A stretch of 12,150 bases of DNA, from positions 1 through 12,150 of the forward strand of contig CAMDCH010000055.1 of NCBI GenBank assembly GCA_945889655.1, in the 5' to 3' direction. The position numbers and the translations under genes are program-made. Below the pieces are notes generated by a model, which worked only from the letters and a program-made list of their open reading frames with translations, was not told the DNA's origin and made no database searches. This DNA is from SHZT01 sp945889655. GTDB lineage: Bacteria; Gemmatimonadota; Gemmatimonadetes; Gemmatimonadales; GWC2-71-9. Shown here in pieces: positions 1 to 5,031 of the stretch. Each line of letters opens with the position of its first letter. Positions within the stretch are counted from its first letter, which is position 1.

Positions 1-80
1 ATCTCGGCGATGGCCATCCCGGCCTCGCCCTGCTTCAGGATCTCGACGATCTGGGTTTCGCTGAATCTCGACTTCCGCAT
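1..80 (-). CDS. IS3-family transposase OrfA, N-terminal 26 codons only
   Basis: The reading frame starts with ATG at 78-80 and gives MRKSRFSETQIVEILKQGEA followed by GMAIAE before leaving the window. This is the typical opening of the OrfA helix-turn-helix protein of IS3-family elements (helix-turn-helix transposase family, commonly MRKSRFSEEQI...), which binds the IS ends and, through programmed frameshifting with OrfB, forms the DDE transposase. A good ribosome binding site (GAGAGGAG, about 6 bases before the ATG) supports the start. The rest of orfA and all of orfB lie beyond the left edge. Confidence 0.85.
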   Translation of the reverse strand, partial: MRKSRFSETQIVEILKQGEAGMAIAE

Positions 81-122
81 GCCCAACTCCTCTCCGTTTG
101 GGCACCCGAAAGTCTACTTTCA
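1..122 (-). mobile_element. Left end of an IS3-family insertion sequence (continues beyond the window)
   Basis: The minus strand of the first 80 bases encodes the start of an IS3-type OrfA, and the 42 bases upstream of it look like the IS leader and terminal repeat. The sequence leading away from the end reads TGAAAGTAGACTTTCGGG, which begins with TG as IS3-family ends do and contains the palindrome-like GAAAGT-AG-ACTTTC. The outer boundary at about base 122 is inferred from that TG and from the point where an unrelated reading frame on the other strand begins to look coding. The second end and any target-site duplication lie outside the window, so neither the element's name nor its exact border can be fixed. 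Confidence 0.6.
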
Positions 123-123
123 A

Positions 124-504
124 CTGTCTACGCGGAAGGGAAGCCTACGGTGGGGGTACTTGCTCAACGGTCAACTGGGGGAGTTTGACTCAAGTAAGGA
201 CGCTCTTACGAAGCTCCTCGACGGCGACCCCGAAGCGGACAAAGTGATCGAGTTGTGGAATCGCTTTTTCGTTCACTACGTCAAGATCGCTACCCTGCTC
301 ACTGACTGTAACGAGTACCTGGCGACCAAGATCGATGCTGTGCCCGAGGCCAAGAAGTACCTGGATCGCTGGAAAGAGCGGAACGCGAAGTTTGCGGGTG
401 ATCTGCTGTTTGTGGCCAGCATGACCGGCTACAGGGCCAGATTGAGTTGTGCCGCCACCAATCAGCGGGTGCGCGAGTTTACGGGGCTCCGTGACGTTGT
501 TTGA
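124..504 (+). pseudogene. 5'-truncated hypothetical protein, apparently cut by the IS
   Basis: An open frame running out of the IS and ending with TGA at 502-504 encodes about 126 residues that look like genuine protein after base 124, with balanced codon use and soluble, helix-rich composition. Landmarks are KDALTKLLDGDPEADKVIELW, then FFVHYVKIATLL, KKYLDRWKERNAKF and a hydrophobic LLFVASMTGY. No plausible start codon with a ribosome binding site is seen in the non-IS part; the only methionines upstream lie in IS sequence antisense to orfA. The simplest reading is that the IS inserted in the gene and separated it from its 5' end. I do not recognise the family. It could instead be an intact short gene with an unusual start, or a non-coding open frame. 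It converges on the toxin-like gene with about 23 bases between stops. Confidence 0.45.
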
Positions 505-527
505 TATTTGACAGAGACACGTGCTCG

Positions 528-908
528 TTAGCGACCGAGAGGGCGGCAATAGTTGGCTATAGCGTGGATCGTCCGTGGGGATTGAAGAAGGCCTGTTTGA
601 ACCTTCTTGAGCAAGGCATCGCTCATGTCCGCGTGGAGTTTGTAGCTGCCGTTCGCCAAGGAGGTCTCAATCTTGCGAACTAGAAAGAGTCCAGCCGTTC
701 CGTAGTCCACATTCGAGTCGTGAACTACGAACGGGTGTTCCCCTTTCTGAATCGTGACAGTCTTGTCGGTATGGGGCTTTGCGCTGACCAACATGGCTGC
801 GACGACCTTGTTGGAGTCTGAAGTGGGATCGGTCAGTACGAGCCAGAGATGCGGTTTTGTTGGACCACGTACTTCAAGGAACGTGCGTCCGGCACAGATG
901 ATTTGCAC
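528..908 (-). CDS. Candidate toxin partner of the Panacea antitoxin, possibly MazF/PemK-like
   Basis: A 126-residue soluble protein starting at GTG (906-908). Seen: a beta-rich pattern with PHLWLVLTDP at 19-28, VVAAMLVSA at 35-43 and GEHPFVVHDSNVDYG at 56-70, then a helical C-terminus from about 96 (DALLKKVQTGL). The arrangement 'HLWxVLTDP ... GxHPFxxHxSxVxY' resembles small proteins with an SH3-like barrel of the PemK/MazF type that often sit next to antitoxins. That match is from memory of family style and is not proven. It lies directly downstream of the Panacea gene, separated by one stop codon and 15 bases, and in the same frame, so the two are co-transcribed and probably translationally coupled. 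There is no clear ribosome binding site before the GTG. Known Panacea partners are very diverse, so an RNase, a membrane-active or another toxin type is possible. Confidence 0.6.
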   Translation of the reverse strand: MQIICAGRTFLEVRGPTKPHLWLVLTDPTSDSNKVVAAMLVSAKPHTDKTVTIQKGEHPFVVHDSNVDYGTAGLFLVRKIETSLANGSYKLHADMSDALLKKVQTGLLQSPRTIHAIANYCRPLGR

Positions 909-923
909 GGACGCGGCCTGATG

Positions 924-1475
924 CTATTCCGTCAATTGTTCAGCGGTATAGTCGGCGGCTCTCAAATCATCGAGAAGAGAAGTTGCATCATCTTCGGAGA
1001 TGCCTTGAGCCTTGAGAATGTCGCGGAGACGAATCGGGATAGATGACCCATGAGGGTCCTCGTACTCCGGCAACTCATGGGCTCGGTCTTTGAGAGACCA
1101 TTTGCTCAGATGCCCAAATTCACGAAACACCAAGTCCAAGACCGACTCTTCGGCGGGTGAAAGCGAATCGTTGCCAGGATCCTGAGTCAAGAACACTTCG
1201 TAGTTCTCTGGTTCCGAAATATGCTGTCGCCAGTAGGTGGGCTCCGGGTCCGTCTCTCCGACAATGAGGTCGTAGGTACGACTCAAGACCGGACCATGCG
1301 GCATCGAAACGAAAAGGTCGCTGGAGATCGGGTGACCCAGGGCGGCCAAGGCTCTTCGATCAGCAAAATAGAGAAGCTTGATAAGGCTGAGATAGGGTAT
1401 GCGACCCTTCTTGAGCCGCAACAATCTGGCGGCTGCTTGGGTCGTCTTATCTTCGCGGAAACGCAGGTATGCCAT
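924..1475 (-). CDS. Panacea-domain (SocA/DUF4065-type) antitoxin
   Basis: A 183-residue protein starting at ATG 1473-1475, just before the conserved region; an in-frame TTG at 1512-1514 is a less likely start. The diagnostic part is at residues 31-71: LIKLLYFADRRAL, then GHPISSDLFVSMPHGPVLS and TYDLI, the signature of the Panacea/SocA/GepA family, with HELPEYEDP at 133-141 matching the family's C-terminal conserved site. Panacea proteins are known antitoxins that neutralise many unrelated toxins by direct binding (PanAT systems); Caulobacter SocA instead acts as a ClpXP adaptor for its toxin. Here it is the first gene of a minus-strand pair whose second gene is the likely toxin, the usual bicistronic order. 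The C-terminal tail after about 150 (ILKAQGISEDDATSLLDDL) is acidic. Promoter and operator would lie in 1476-1591. Confidence 0.88.
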   Translation of the reverse strand: MAYLRFREDKTTQAAARLLRLKKGRIPYLSLIKLLYFADRRALAALGHPISSDLFVSMPHGPVLSRTYDLIVGETDPEPTYWRQHISEPENYEVFLTQDPGNDSLSPAEESVLDLVFREFGHLSKWSLKDRAHELPEYEDPHGSSIPIRLRDILKAQGISEDDATSLLDDLRAADYTAEQLTE

Positions 1476-1591
1476 CGTCTTACTAAATAGAGGATTGACC
1501 CGAGCTTTGTGCAAGAGGGCCCCAAAATGCGGGCGACTGAGTTCGCCGAACGAAGCGAAAACCCTTAGCGTTTCCTAAATTGTAGCGAGAC
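1476..1591. promoter_or_regulatory. Divergent intergenic region between the antitoxin and the rhomboid operon
   Basis: This gap must carry the promoters for both the toxin-antitoxin pair (leftward) and the rhomboid/microcompartment operon (rightward). It contains an 11-base palindrome GTTCGCCGAAC at 1541-1551, a possible operator. On the minus strand a weak sigma70-like pair TTGCAC and TCTATT with a 17-base spacer ends about 20 bases before the antitoxin ATG. On the plus strand TAAATT at 1576-1581 could be a -10 for the rhomboid gene, but no good -35 is seen and the leader would be very short. All of these assignments are guesses from pattern alone. Confidence 0.35.
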
Positions 1592-2371
1592 ATGTTCCCC
1601 TACCGGGATGACAACCCGACACTGAAGACCCCGTTCATCACTGCGGGCATCATTGTCATCACCGTCATCGCGTGGGTCGTGGTCCAGGGCGCAGGGTCCG
1701 AGGTATCGCTGGCGGGGTCGGTCTGCACGCTCGGCGCGATCCCCGGCGAGCTCCTGGGCACCGTTCCCGCCGGCACCCGTGTGCCGCTGGGGCCGGAGGT
1801 CGCCTGCGTCATCACCGACCAGCCGGCCTGGTACACAGTGGTCACGTCGGTATTCCTGCACGGCGGCTGGTTTCACCTGATCGGCAACATGTGGTTTCTC
1901 TGGATCTTCGGTAATAACGTCGAAGACTCGATGGGTCACGTGCGGTTCGTTGTTTTCTATCTCGTCGCCGGCGTTTTGGCGGCGCTCGCTCAAATCTTCG
2001 CGACCCCCGGCTCTGCTGTTCCGATGGTTGGCGCGTCGGGTGCGATCAGCGGGATCATGGGCGCCTACCTGGTGCTCTATCCCAGGGTCCGCGTGCACAT
2101 GCTGGTCTTCCTGGGCTGGGTATTCACGATCGCTGTGCCGGCGTGGGTCATGCTGATCTACTGGGCATTGCTGCAAGCTGCTGGTGGGCTCCCTGCCCTG
2201 GGTGAAATGGAGCGGCAGGAGGGCGGGGTAGCGTTCCTCGCACACCTCGGGGGGTTCATCGCGGGCGCGGCGCTGATCAAGCTCTTCGCCCGGCGTGACC
2301 TCGTGGAGGCGCACCGCGTGGCGATCGCCAACCACGACTATCGCCGCTCATGGCAGAGAGGTGCGTTCTAG
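1592..2371 (+). CDS. Rhomboid family intramembrane serine protease
   Basis: A 259-residue integral membrane protein. Rhomboids cleave transmembrane segments of other membrane proteins within the bilayer using a Ser-His dyad. The motifs are complete: HGGWFHLIGNMWFLW at 90-104 (with oxyanion-site H95 and N99), GASGAISG at 147-154 with the catalytic serine S149, and AHLGGFIAG at 217-225 with the catalytic H218. About six membrane segments can be seen (near 13-33, 82-105, 113-136, 143-163, 169-192, 212-232). The loop after the first helix is long and holds two cysteines (C45, C72) that might pair outside the cytoplasm. The start MFPYRDDNPT is typical of this rhomboid group. Its stop codon overlaps the GTG of the next gene (TAGTG), so it is coupled to the microcompartment genes. 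The substrate is unknown; no obvious membrane substrate is encoded beside it. Confidence 0.95.
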   Translation: MFPYRDDNPTLKTPFITAGIIVITVIAWVVVQGAGSEVSLAGSVCTLGAIPGELLGTVPAGTRVPLGPEVACVITDQPAWYTVVTSVFLHGGWFHLIGNMWFLWIFGNNVEDSMGHVRFVVFYLVAGVLAALAQIFATPGSAVPMVGASGAISGIMGAYLVLYPRVRVHMLVFLGWVFTIAVPAWVMLIYWALLQAAGGLPALGEMERQEGGVAFLAHLGGFIAGAALIKLFARRDLVEAHRVAIANHDYRRSWQRGAF

Positions 2372-2670
2372 TGTACCTGGCCCGCATTGTTGGCCGAGTG
2401 GTCTCTACGGTAAAGCAGGACACGCTCAAGGGTCACACCCTGCAGTGGCTCCAGCCGATCAATGCATCCGGCGCGGACCAGGGGAAGCCTCTCGTCGCGG
2501 TGGATCCCATCGGGCTCGGTGCCGAAGAGGTGTGCTACTACATCACGGCGCGTGAAGCCACGCTGCCGCTCTCGGAGACGTTCGTGGCCGTCGACGCGAG
2601 CATCGTTGGGAAGGTAGATCGGATCGATCTGAAGCAAGGGGAAGCGGGAAGCGGGAAGCGGGAAAGGTAA
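2371..2670 (+). CDS. EutN/CcmL family microcompartment vertex protein, copy 1
   Basis: A 99-residue bacterial microcompartment pentamer (BMC-P) protein; pentamers cap the twelve vertices of the protein shell. Seen: the family opening YLARIVGRVVSTVK at residues 2-15, the central PLVAVDPIGLGAEEVCYY, and the closing VDASIVGKVDRIDL, the usual pentamer core. The GTG at 2371 is chosen because it places the conserved start at residue 2, overlaps the rhomboid stop and follows AGAGAGG; an ATG at 2350 would add seven residues of rhomboid-overlapping sequence. After about residue 89 there is an extra tail, KQGEAGSGKRER, encoded largely by a 7-base tandem repeat; the second copy lacks it. The insert NASGADQGKPL after the first strand pair is typical of longer EutN proteins. 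It probably forms a shell vertex together with the next gene. Confidence 0.93.
   Translation: MYLARIVGRVVSTVKQDTLKGHTLQWLQPINASGADQGKPLVAVDPIGLGAEEVCYYITAREATLPLSETFVAVDASIVGKVDRIDLKQGEAGSGKRER
2641..2661 (+). repeat. Three tandem copies of GAAGCGG inside the 3' end of the first EutN gene
   Basis: GAAGCGG occurs three times without mismatch, followed by GAAAGG and the stop TAA. It encodes the tail EAGSGKR of the vertex protein, beyond the conserved core. The three copies make 21 bases, so the frame is kept only with copy numbers that change in threes. Confidence 0.85.
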
Positions 2671-2676
2671 GACAAC

Positions 2677-2952
2677 GTGTTTCTGGCGAGAGTCATTGGT
2701 GATGTCGTTTCTACTCACAAGAATGAGCGTCTTGTGGGGAAGAAGTTATTGCTGGTGAAGAAGCTGACGCTGGACGACGAGTTTGATGATTCGGTCGAGG
2801 TGATCGCGCTGGATGTCGTGAGCGCCGGCGTCGGCGACAAGGTGCTGGTGGTGCAGGAAGGAAGCTCGGCGCGGACGATCTTCGGCGATGACAAGATCCC
2901 GGTGCAGGCGGTGATCGTAGGCGTGGTGGATCGGGTTGATATCGAGCGATAG
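2677..2952 (+). CDS. EutN/CcmL family microcompartment vertex protein, copy 2
   Basis: A 91-residue BMC-P protein, paralogous to the preceding gene but clearly different in sequence. Seen: FLARVIGDVVSTHKNERLVG at 2-21, KLLLVKKLTLDDEF, the central VIALDVVSAGVGDKVLVVQEG and the closing VQAVIVGVVDRVDIER, i.e. exactly the pentamer domain with no extension. The start is GTG 2677-2679, six bases after the previous stop and preceded by GGAAAGG. Two different pentamers side by side suggest either mixed vertices or vertices specialised for different shell positions. Its stop codon is immediately followed by a GC-rich 8-base tandem repeat. Confidence 0.94.
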   Translation: MFLARVIGDVVSTHKNERLVGKKLLLVKKLTLDDEFDDSVEVIALDVVSAGVGDKVLVVQEGSSARTIFGDDKIPVQAVIVGVVDRVDIER

Positions 2953-2983
2953 GCGGGCTGGCGGGTTGGCGGGCAGGCGGGTA
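2952..2983 (+). repeat. Four tandem octamers GGCGGGNN before deoC
   Basis: Four units follow one another exactly: GGCGGGCT, GGCGGGTT, GGCGGGCA, GGCGGGTA. They begin at the last base of the EutN stop and fill most of the 50-base gap before deoC. The same octamer appears in reverse complement, also in four copies, at 3102-3133 inside deoC. Confidence 0.85.
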
Positions 2984-3002
2984 GCGCTGACTGGGAGGGC
3001 TG

Positions 3003-3872
3003 ATGACTGAGCAAGAGATCGAGATCCTCGCGCGTGCGGTGGCCGAGAAACTGGCTCAGCGTGGCTGGGTGGGTCGGCAGGTGGAAGTGTCCTCGGGTCC
3101 ACCCGCCCACCCGCCCACCCGCCAACCCGCCTCTATCCGCGTCGCCGACTTCATCGACCATACGCTATTGAAGCCCGAAGCCACCCGAGCGGAGATCGAG
3201 AAGCTTTGCGCCGAGGCGAAGCAGTACCGGTTTGCGGCGGTGTGCGTGAATGGGTGCTGGGTGGCGCGGTGTTCGGAGCTGCTCAAGGGCACCGGCGTGA
3301 AGGTCGCGGCGGTCGCCGGTTTCCCGCTCGGCGCCATGAACTCTGCCGCCAAGGCGGCGGAGACCAAGCAGCTCGTGAGCGACGGCGCCGATGAGATCGA
3401 TATGGTCGCAGCCATCGGCCACATCCTGGACAACGACTGGGATTACGTCGAGGACGATATCCGTGCAGTGGTTGAGGCGGCGCGCGGCCGGGGAGTGAAG
3501 GTCATCATCGAGGCAGCGGCGCTGGATCCCGAGCGGATCATCAAGGCATCGGCGATTGCCCGGGAAGCGGGAGCGGCCTTCGTGAAGACATCAACCGGAT
3601 TTCATGCCAAGGGTGGAGCGACCATCGAGGCGGTCGAGCTGATGCGCGCGGCGGTGGGTCCGGCGATGGGTGTGAAGGCTGCCGGTGGAATTCGCGATTG
3701 CAATGGTGCGCTGGAGATGATCGCTGCCGGGGCTACTCGGCTGGGAACGTCCGGCGGGGTGAAGCTGGTGGATTGCCTGGGGAATGCAGCGACGACGCTG
3801 GATCAGCTGCTCGCTCGCGCGCATGATCATGGTGCGGGCTGCAAGGGAAGCTGCAAGGTCGAGACGTACTGA
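3003..3872 (+). CDS. deoC: Deoxyribose-phosphate aldolase with N-terminal microcompartment-targeting extension
   Basis: A class I aldolase that reversibly splits 2-deoxy-D-ribose 5-phosphate into glyceraldehyde 3-phosphate and acetaldehyde. The catalytic set of the DeoC family is present: D133 in EIDMVAAIG, Schiff-base K195 in FVKTSTG, and K225 in GVKAAGGIRD. The start, ATG at 3003, has a strong binding site (GGGAGGG). At 289 residues it is longer than the usual 210-260. Residues 2-22 (TEQEIEILARAVAEKLAQRG) form an amphipathic helix, followed by a proline-rich linker at about 30-45 and then the aldolase domain beginning VADFIDHTLLKPEAT. That helix-plus-linker layout is what encapsulation peptides of microcompartment cargo look like, and the two vertex genes directly upstream agree. 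The C-terminal tail HDHGAGCKGSCKVETY is rich in His and Cys and unusual. Acetaldehyde released inside a shell is the expected reason for encapsulation; this is inference. Confidence 0.95.
   Translation: MTEQEIEILARAVAEKLAQRGWVGRQVEVSSGPPAHPPTRQPASIRVADFIDHTLLKPEATRAEIEKLCAEAKQYRFAAVCVNGCWVARCSELLKGTGVKVAAVAGFPLGAMNSAAKAAETKQLVSDGADEIDMVAAIGHILDNDWDYVEDDIRAVVEAARGRGVKVIIEAAALDPERIIKASAIAREAGAAFVKTSTGFHAKGGATIEAVELMRAAVGPAMGVKAAGGIRDCNGALEMIAAGATRLGTSGGVKLVDCLGNAATTLDQLLARAHDHGAGCKGSCKVETY
3102..3133 (-). repeat. Four octamers CCCGCCNN within deoC, inverted relative to 2952-2983
   Basis: CCCGCCCA, CCCGCCCA, CCCGCCAA and CCCGCCTC follow one another and encode the Pro-rich linker (PAHPPTRQPAS region) between the targeting helix and the aldolase domain. 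Read on the other strand they are the same GGCGGGNN octamer as upstream of deoC; over 22 bases the two arrays can pair with only two mismatches. Confidence 0.85.
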
Positions 3873-3892
3873 CGAGATCTGCTTCGCAAGTC

Positions 3893-3994
3893 GGCGGGTG
3901 AACCCGCCACTCGGCTGCATAACCGCTGAAGCGGTCATTCGATGTTGTCGCCGAGCCTAAGATCCGGTCGCTTTAGCGACCATCAGCCGAGTGG
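3893..3994. repeat. Nested inverted-repeat element between deoC and the convergent hydrolase gene
   Basis: Several hairpins are packed in about 100 bases. They are GGCGGG-TGAA-CCCGCC (3893-3908), ACCGC-TGAA-GCGGT (3922-3935) and GGTCGC-TTTA-GCGACC (3966-3981). An outer perfect 11-base stem, CCACTCGGCTG at 3907-3917 with CAGCCGAGTGG at 3984-3994, encloses the last two. There is no T-run, so it is not a classical intrinsic terminator, though it sits where two convergent operons end and may act as one in both directions. The shared four-base loops and the outer stem suggest a REP/BIME- or MITE-like repeat, or a structured RNA. Confidence 0.7.
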
Positions 3995-4017
3995 GGGCCT
4001 TGGCCGCCGACCGGCGC

Positions 4018-5031
4018 TCATCGCTGAGTCAGAACGTCCCTGATTGCCTGCACCACGAGTTCGGGCTCCTCGAGATGAATGTGGTGCCCGCTGTTCTTCG
4101 CGATCACCTGCCTGCTGCTTCGCGAGAGCTGGGTCATCGCTGCCTGGGCGGCCAGGCGCTCCTTATCAAGACTCGGCTCCGTGTCTCCAAACTGGCTCAG
4201 GCCCGCGGTCAGCACGACCAGCGGCTTATCGCCGAGCGGTTGGGGATTTGCCGCGAGCGCCTTCTGCATCAATGACAATTCTTCGGCCTCGAGCTCGAGC
4301 GCCCCGGGCCGGTACGCGACGTAGTGCTTCCACTGGCCCAGTGCCCACGTGCGCACCCGCTGCGCCTCGGCGGGGAGGTTGTCGCGGGGCGGGTCGTTGG
4401 CGTGTTGCGCGGTGAGGCGGGCGGTGGCTTCCAGGTGGATCCGCACGTCTTCCGAAAGGGCCGACGTGCGTAGCGGTCCCGACGTTTTCACGGGCGGGAC
4501 GGGCTCGCCCCGGGCCTGCGCGTTGAGCTGCATGGCGCCGCCACCCACGTAGCGGACGGGGTTGGCGGGGGATGCATCGACCAGAACCATTCCTGAGACG
4601 TCGCCGGCGTACGTGGTCTGGTACAGGCGAACGAGCATGCCGCCGTACGCATGTCCAACCAGGATGTACGGGAGAGCGAAGCCGCCCTTCTGCATGAGCG
4701 CGTGCAACTCGTAGACGATCTGTTGCATGCTACGCGGCATCGGCCCCAAGTCACTCCAGCCGGTCCCTGCACGATCATACGAGCAGACGCGCGCGAACTT
4801 GGCGACGTCCGGCTGTACCAGGCTCCAGTCCACTGAGAAATCGCCCAGGCCCGCTTCGAGCACGACGGTTGGCTGGCCCGGCCTCGCCGTGCCGGTGCAG
4901 TTGAGGTGCAGCTGCCATCCGCCGATGTCCACCAGCCGGCCCGGCGGTGGATATGGCACGGGCTCCTGCGCCGCGAGCGGAAGGGCGAGGCAGAACGCGA
5001 GCAGAGTGAACCAGCGGCGACCTCGCATCAT
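4018..5031 (-). CDS. Secreted alpha/beta hydrolase with the nucleophile serine replaced by alanine
   Basis: A 337-residue alpha/beta hydrolase fold protein, last gene of the minus-strand operon. It begins MMRGRRWFTLLAFCLALPLAA, a clear signal peptide, with cleavage likely after LAA (about residue 21), so it is exported. Fold motifs: VVLEAGLGD at 57-64, VCSYDRAGTGWSD at 82-94 and GMVLVDASP at 147-155. The nucleophile elbow reads VGHAYGG at 125-131, where relatives have GHSYGG or GHSFGG; the codon is GCG, one base from TCG. The catalytic histidine is kept (SGHHIHLEEPE, H316). It is therefore probably inactive as an ordinary serine hydrolase, or works by another mechanism. The start is ATG 5029-5031, overlapping the sulfotransferase stop as ATGA; a second ATG follows at once. 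Extensions further upstream would run inside the sulfotransferase gene. Confidence 0.9.
   Translation of the reverse strand: MMRGRRWFTLLAFCLALPLAAQEPVPYPPPGRLVDIGGWQLHLNCTGTARPGQPTVVLEAGLGDFSVDWSLVQPDVAKFARVCSYDRAGTGWSDLGPMPRSMQQIVYELHALMQKGGFALPYILVGHAYGGMLVRLYQTTYAGDVSGMVLVDASPANPVRYVGGGAMQLNAQARGEPVPPVKTSGPLRTSALSEDVRIHLEATARLTAQHANDPPRDNLPAEAQRVRTWALGQWKHYVAYRPGALELEAEELSLMQKALAANPQPLGDKPLVVLTAGLSQFGDTEPSLDKERLAAQAAMTQLSRSSRQVIAKNSGHHIHLEEPELVVQAIRDVLTQR

Noticed and set aside
10..123. ATG at base 10 as the start of the plus-strand gene ending at 504
   Set aside because: This part is antisense to the IS3 orfA start and its leader, so it is not the native beginning of that gene.
1565..2335. 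256-codon open frame on the minus strand
   Set aside because: Antisense to the rhomboid gene; charged, low-complexity composition typical of GC-rich shadow frames, no family motif.
2952..3133. Possible CRISPR-like array
   Set aside because: Units are contiguous octamers without spacers and partly inside a coding gene; this is a simple tandem repeat.
3893..3908. Intrinsic terminator for deoC
   Set aside because: Strong hairpin but no following T-run on either strand; kept only as part of the repeat element.
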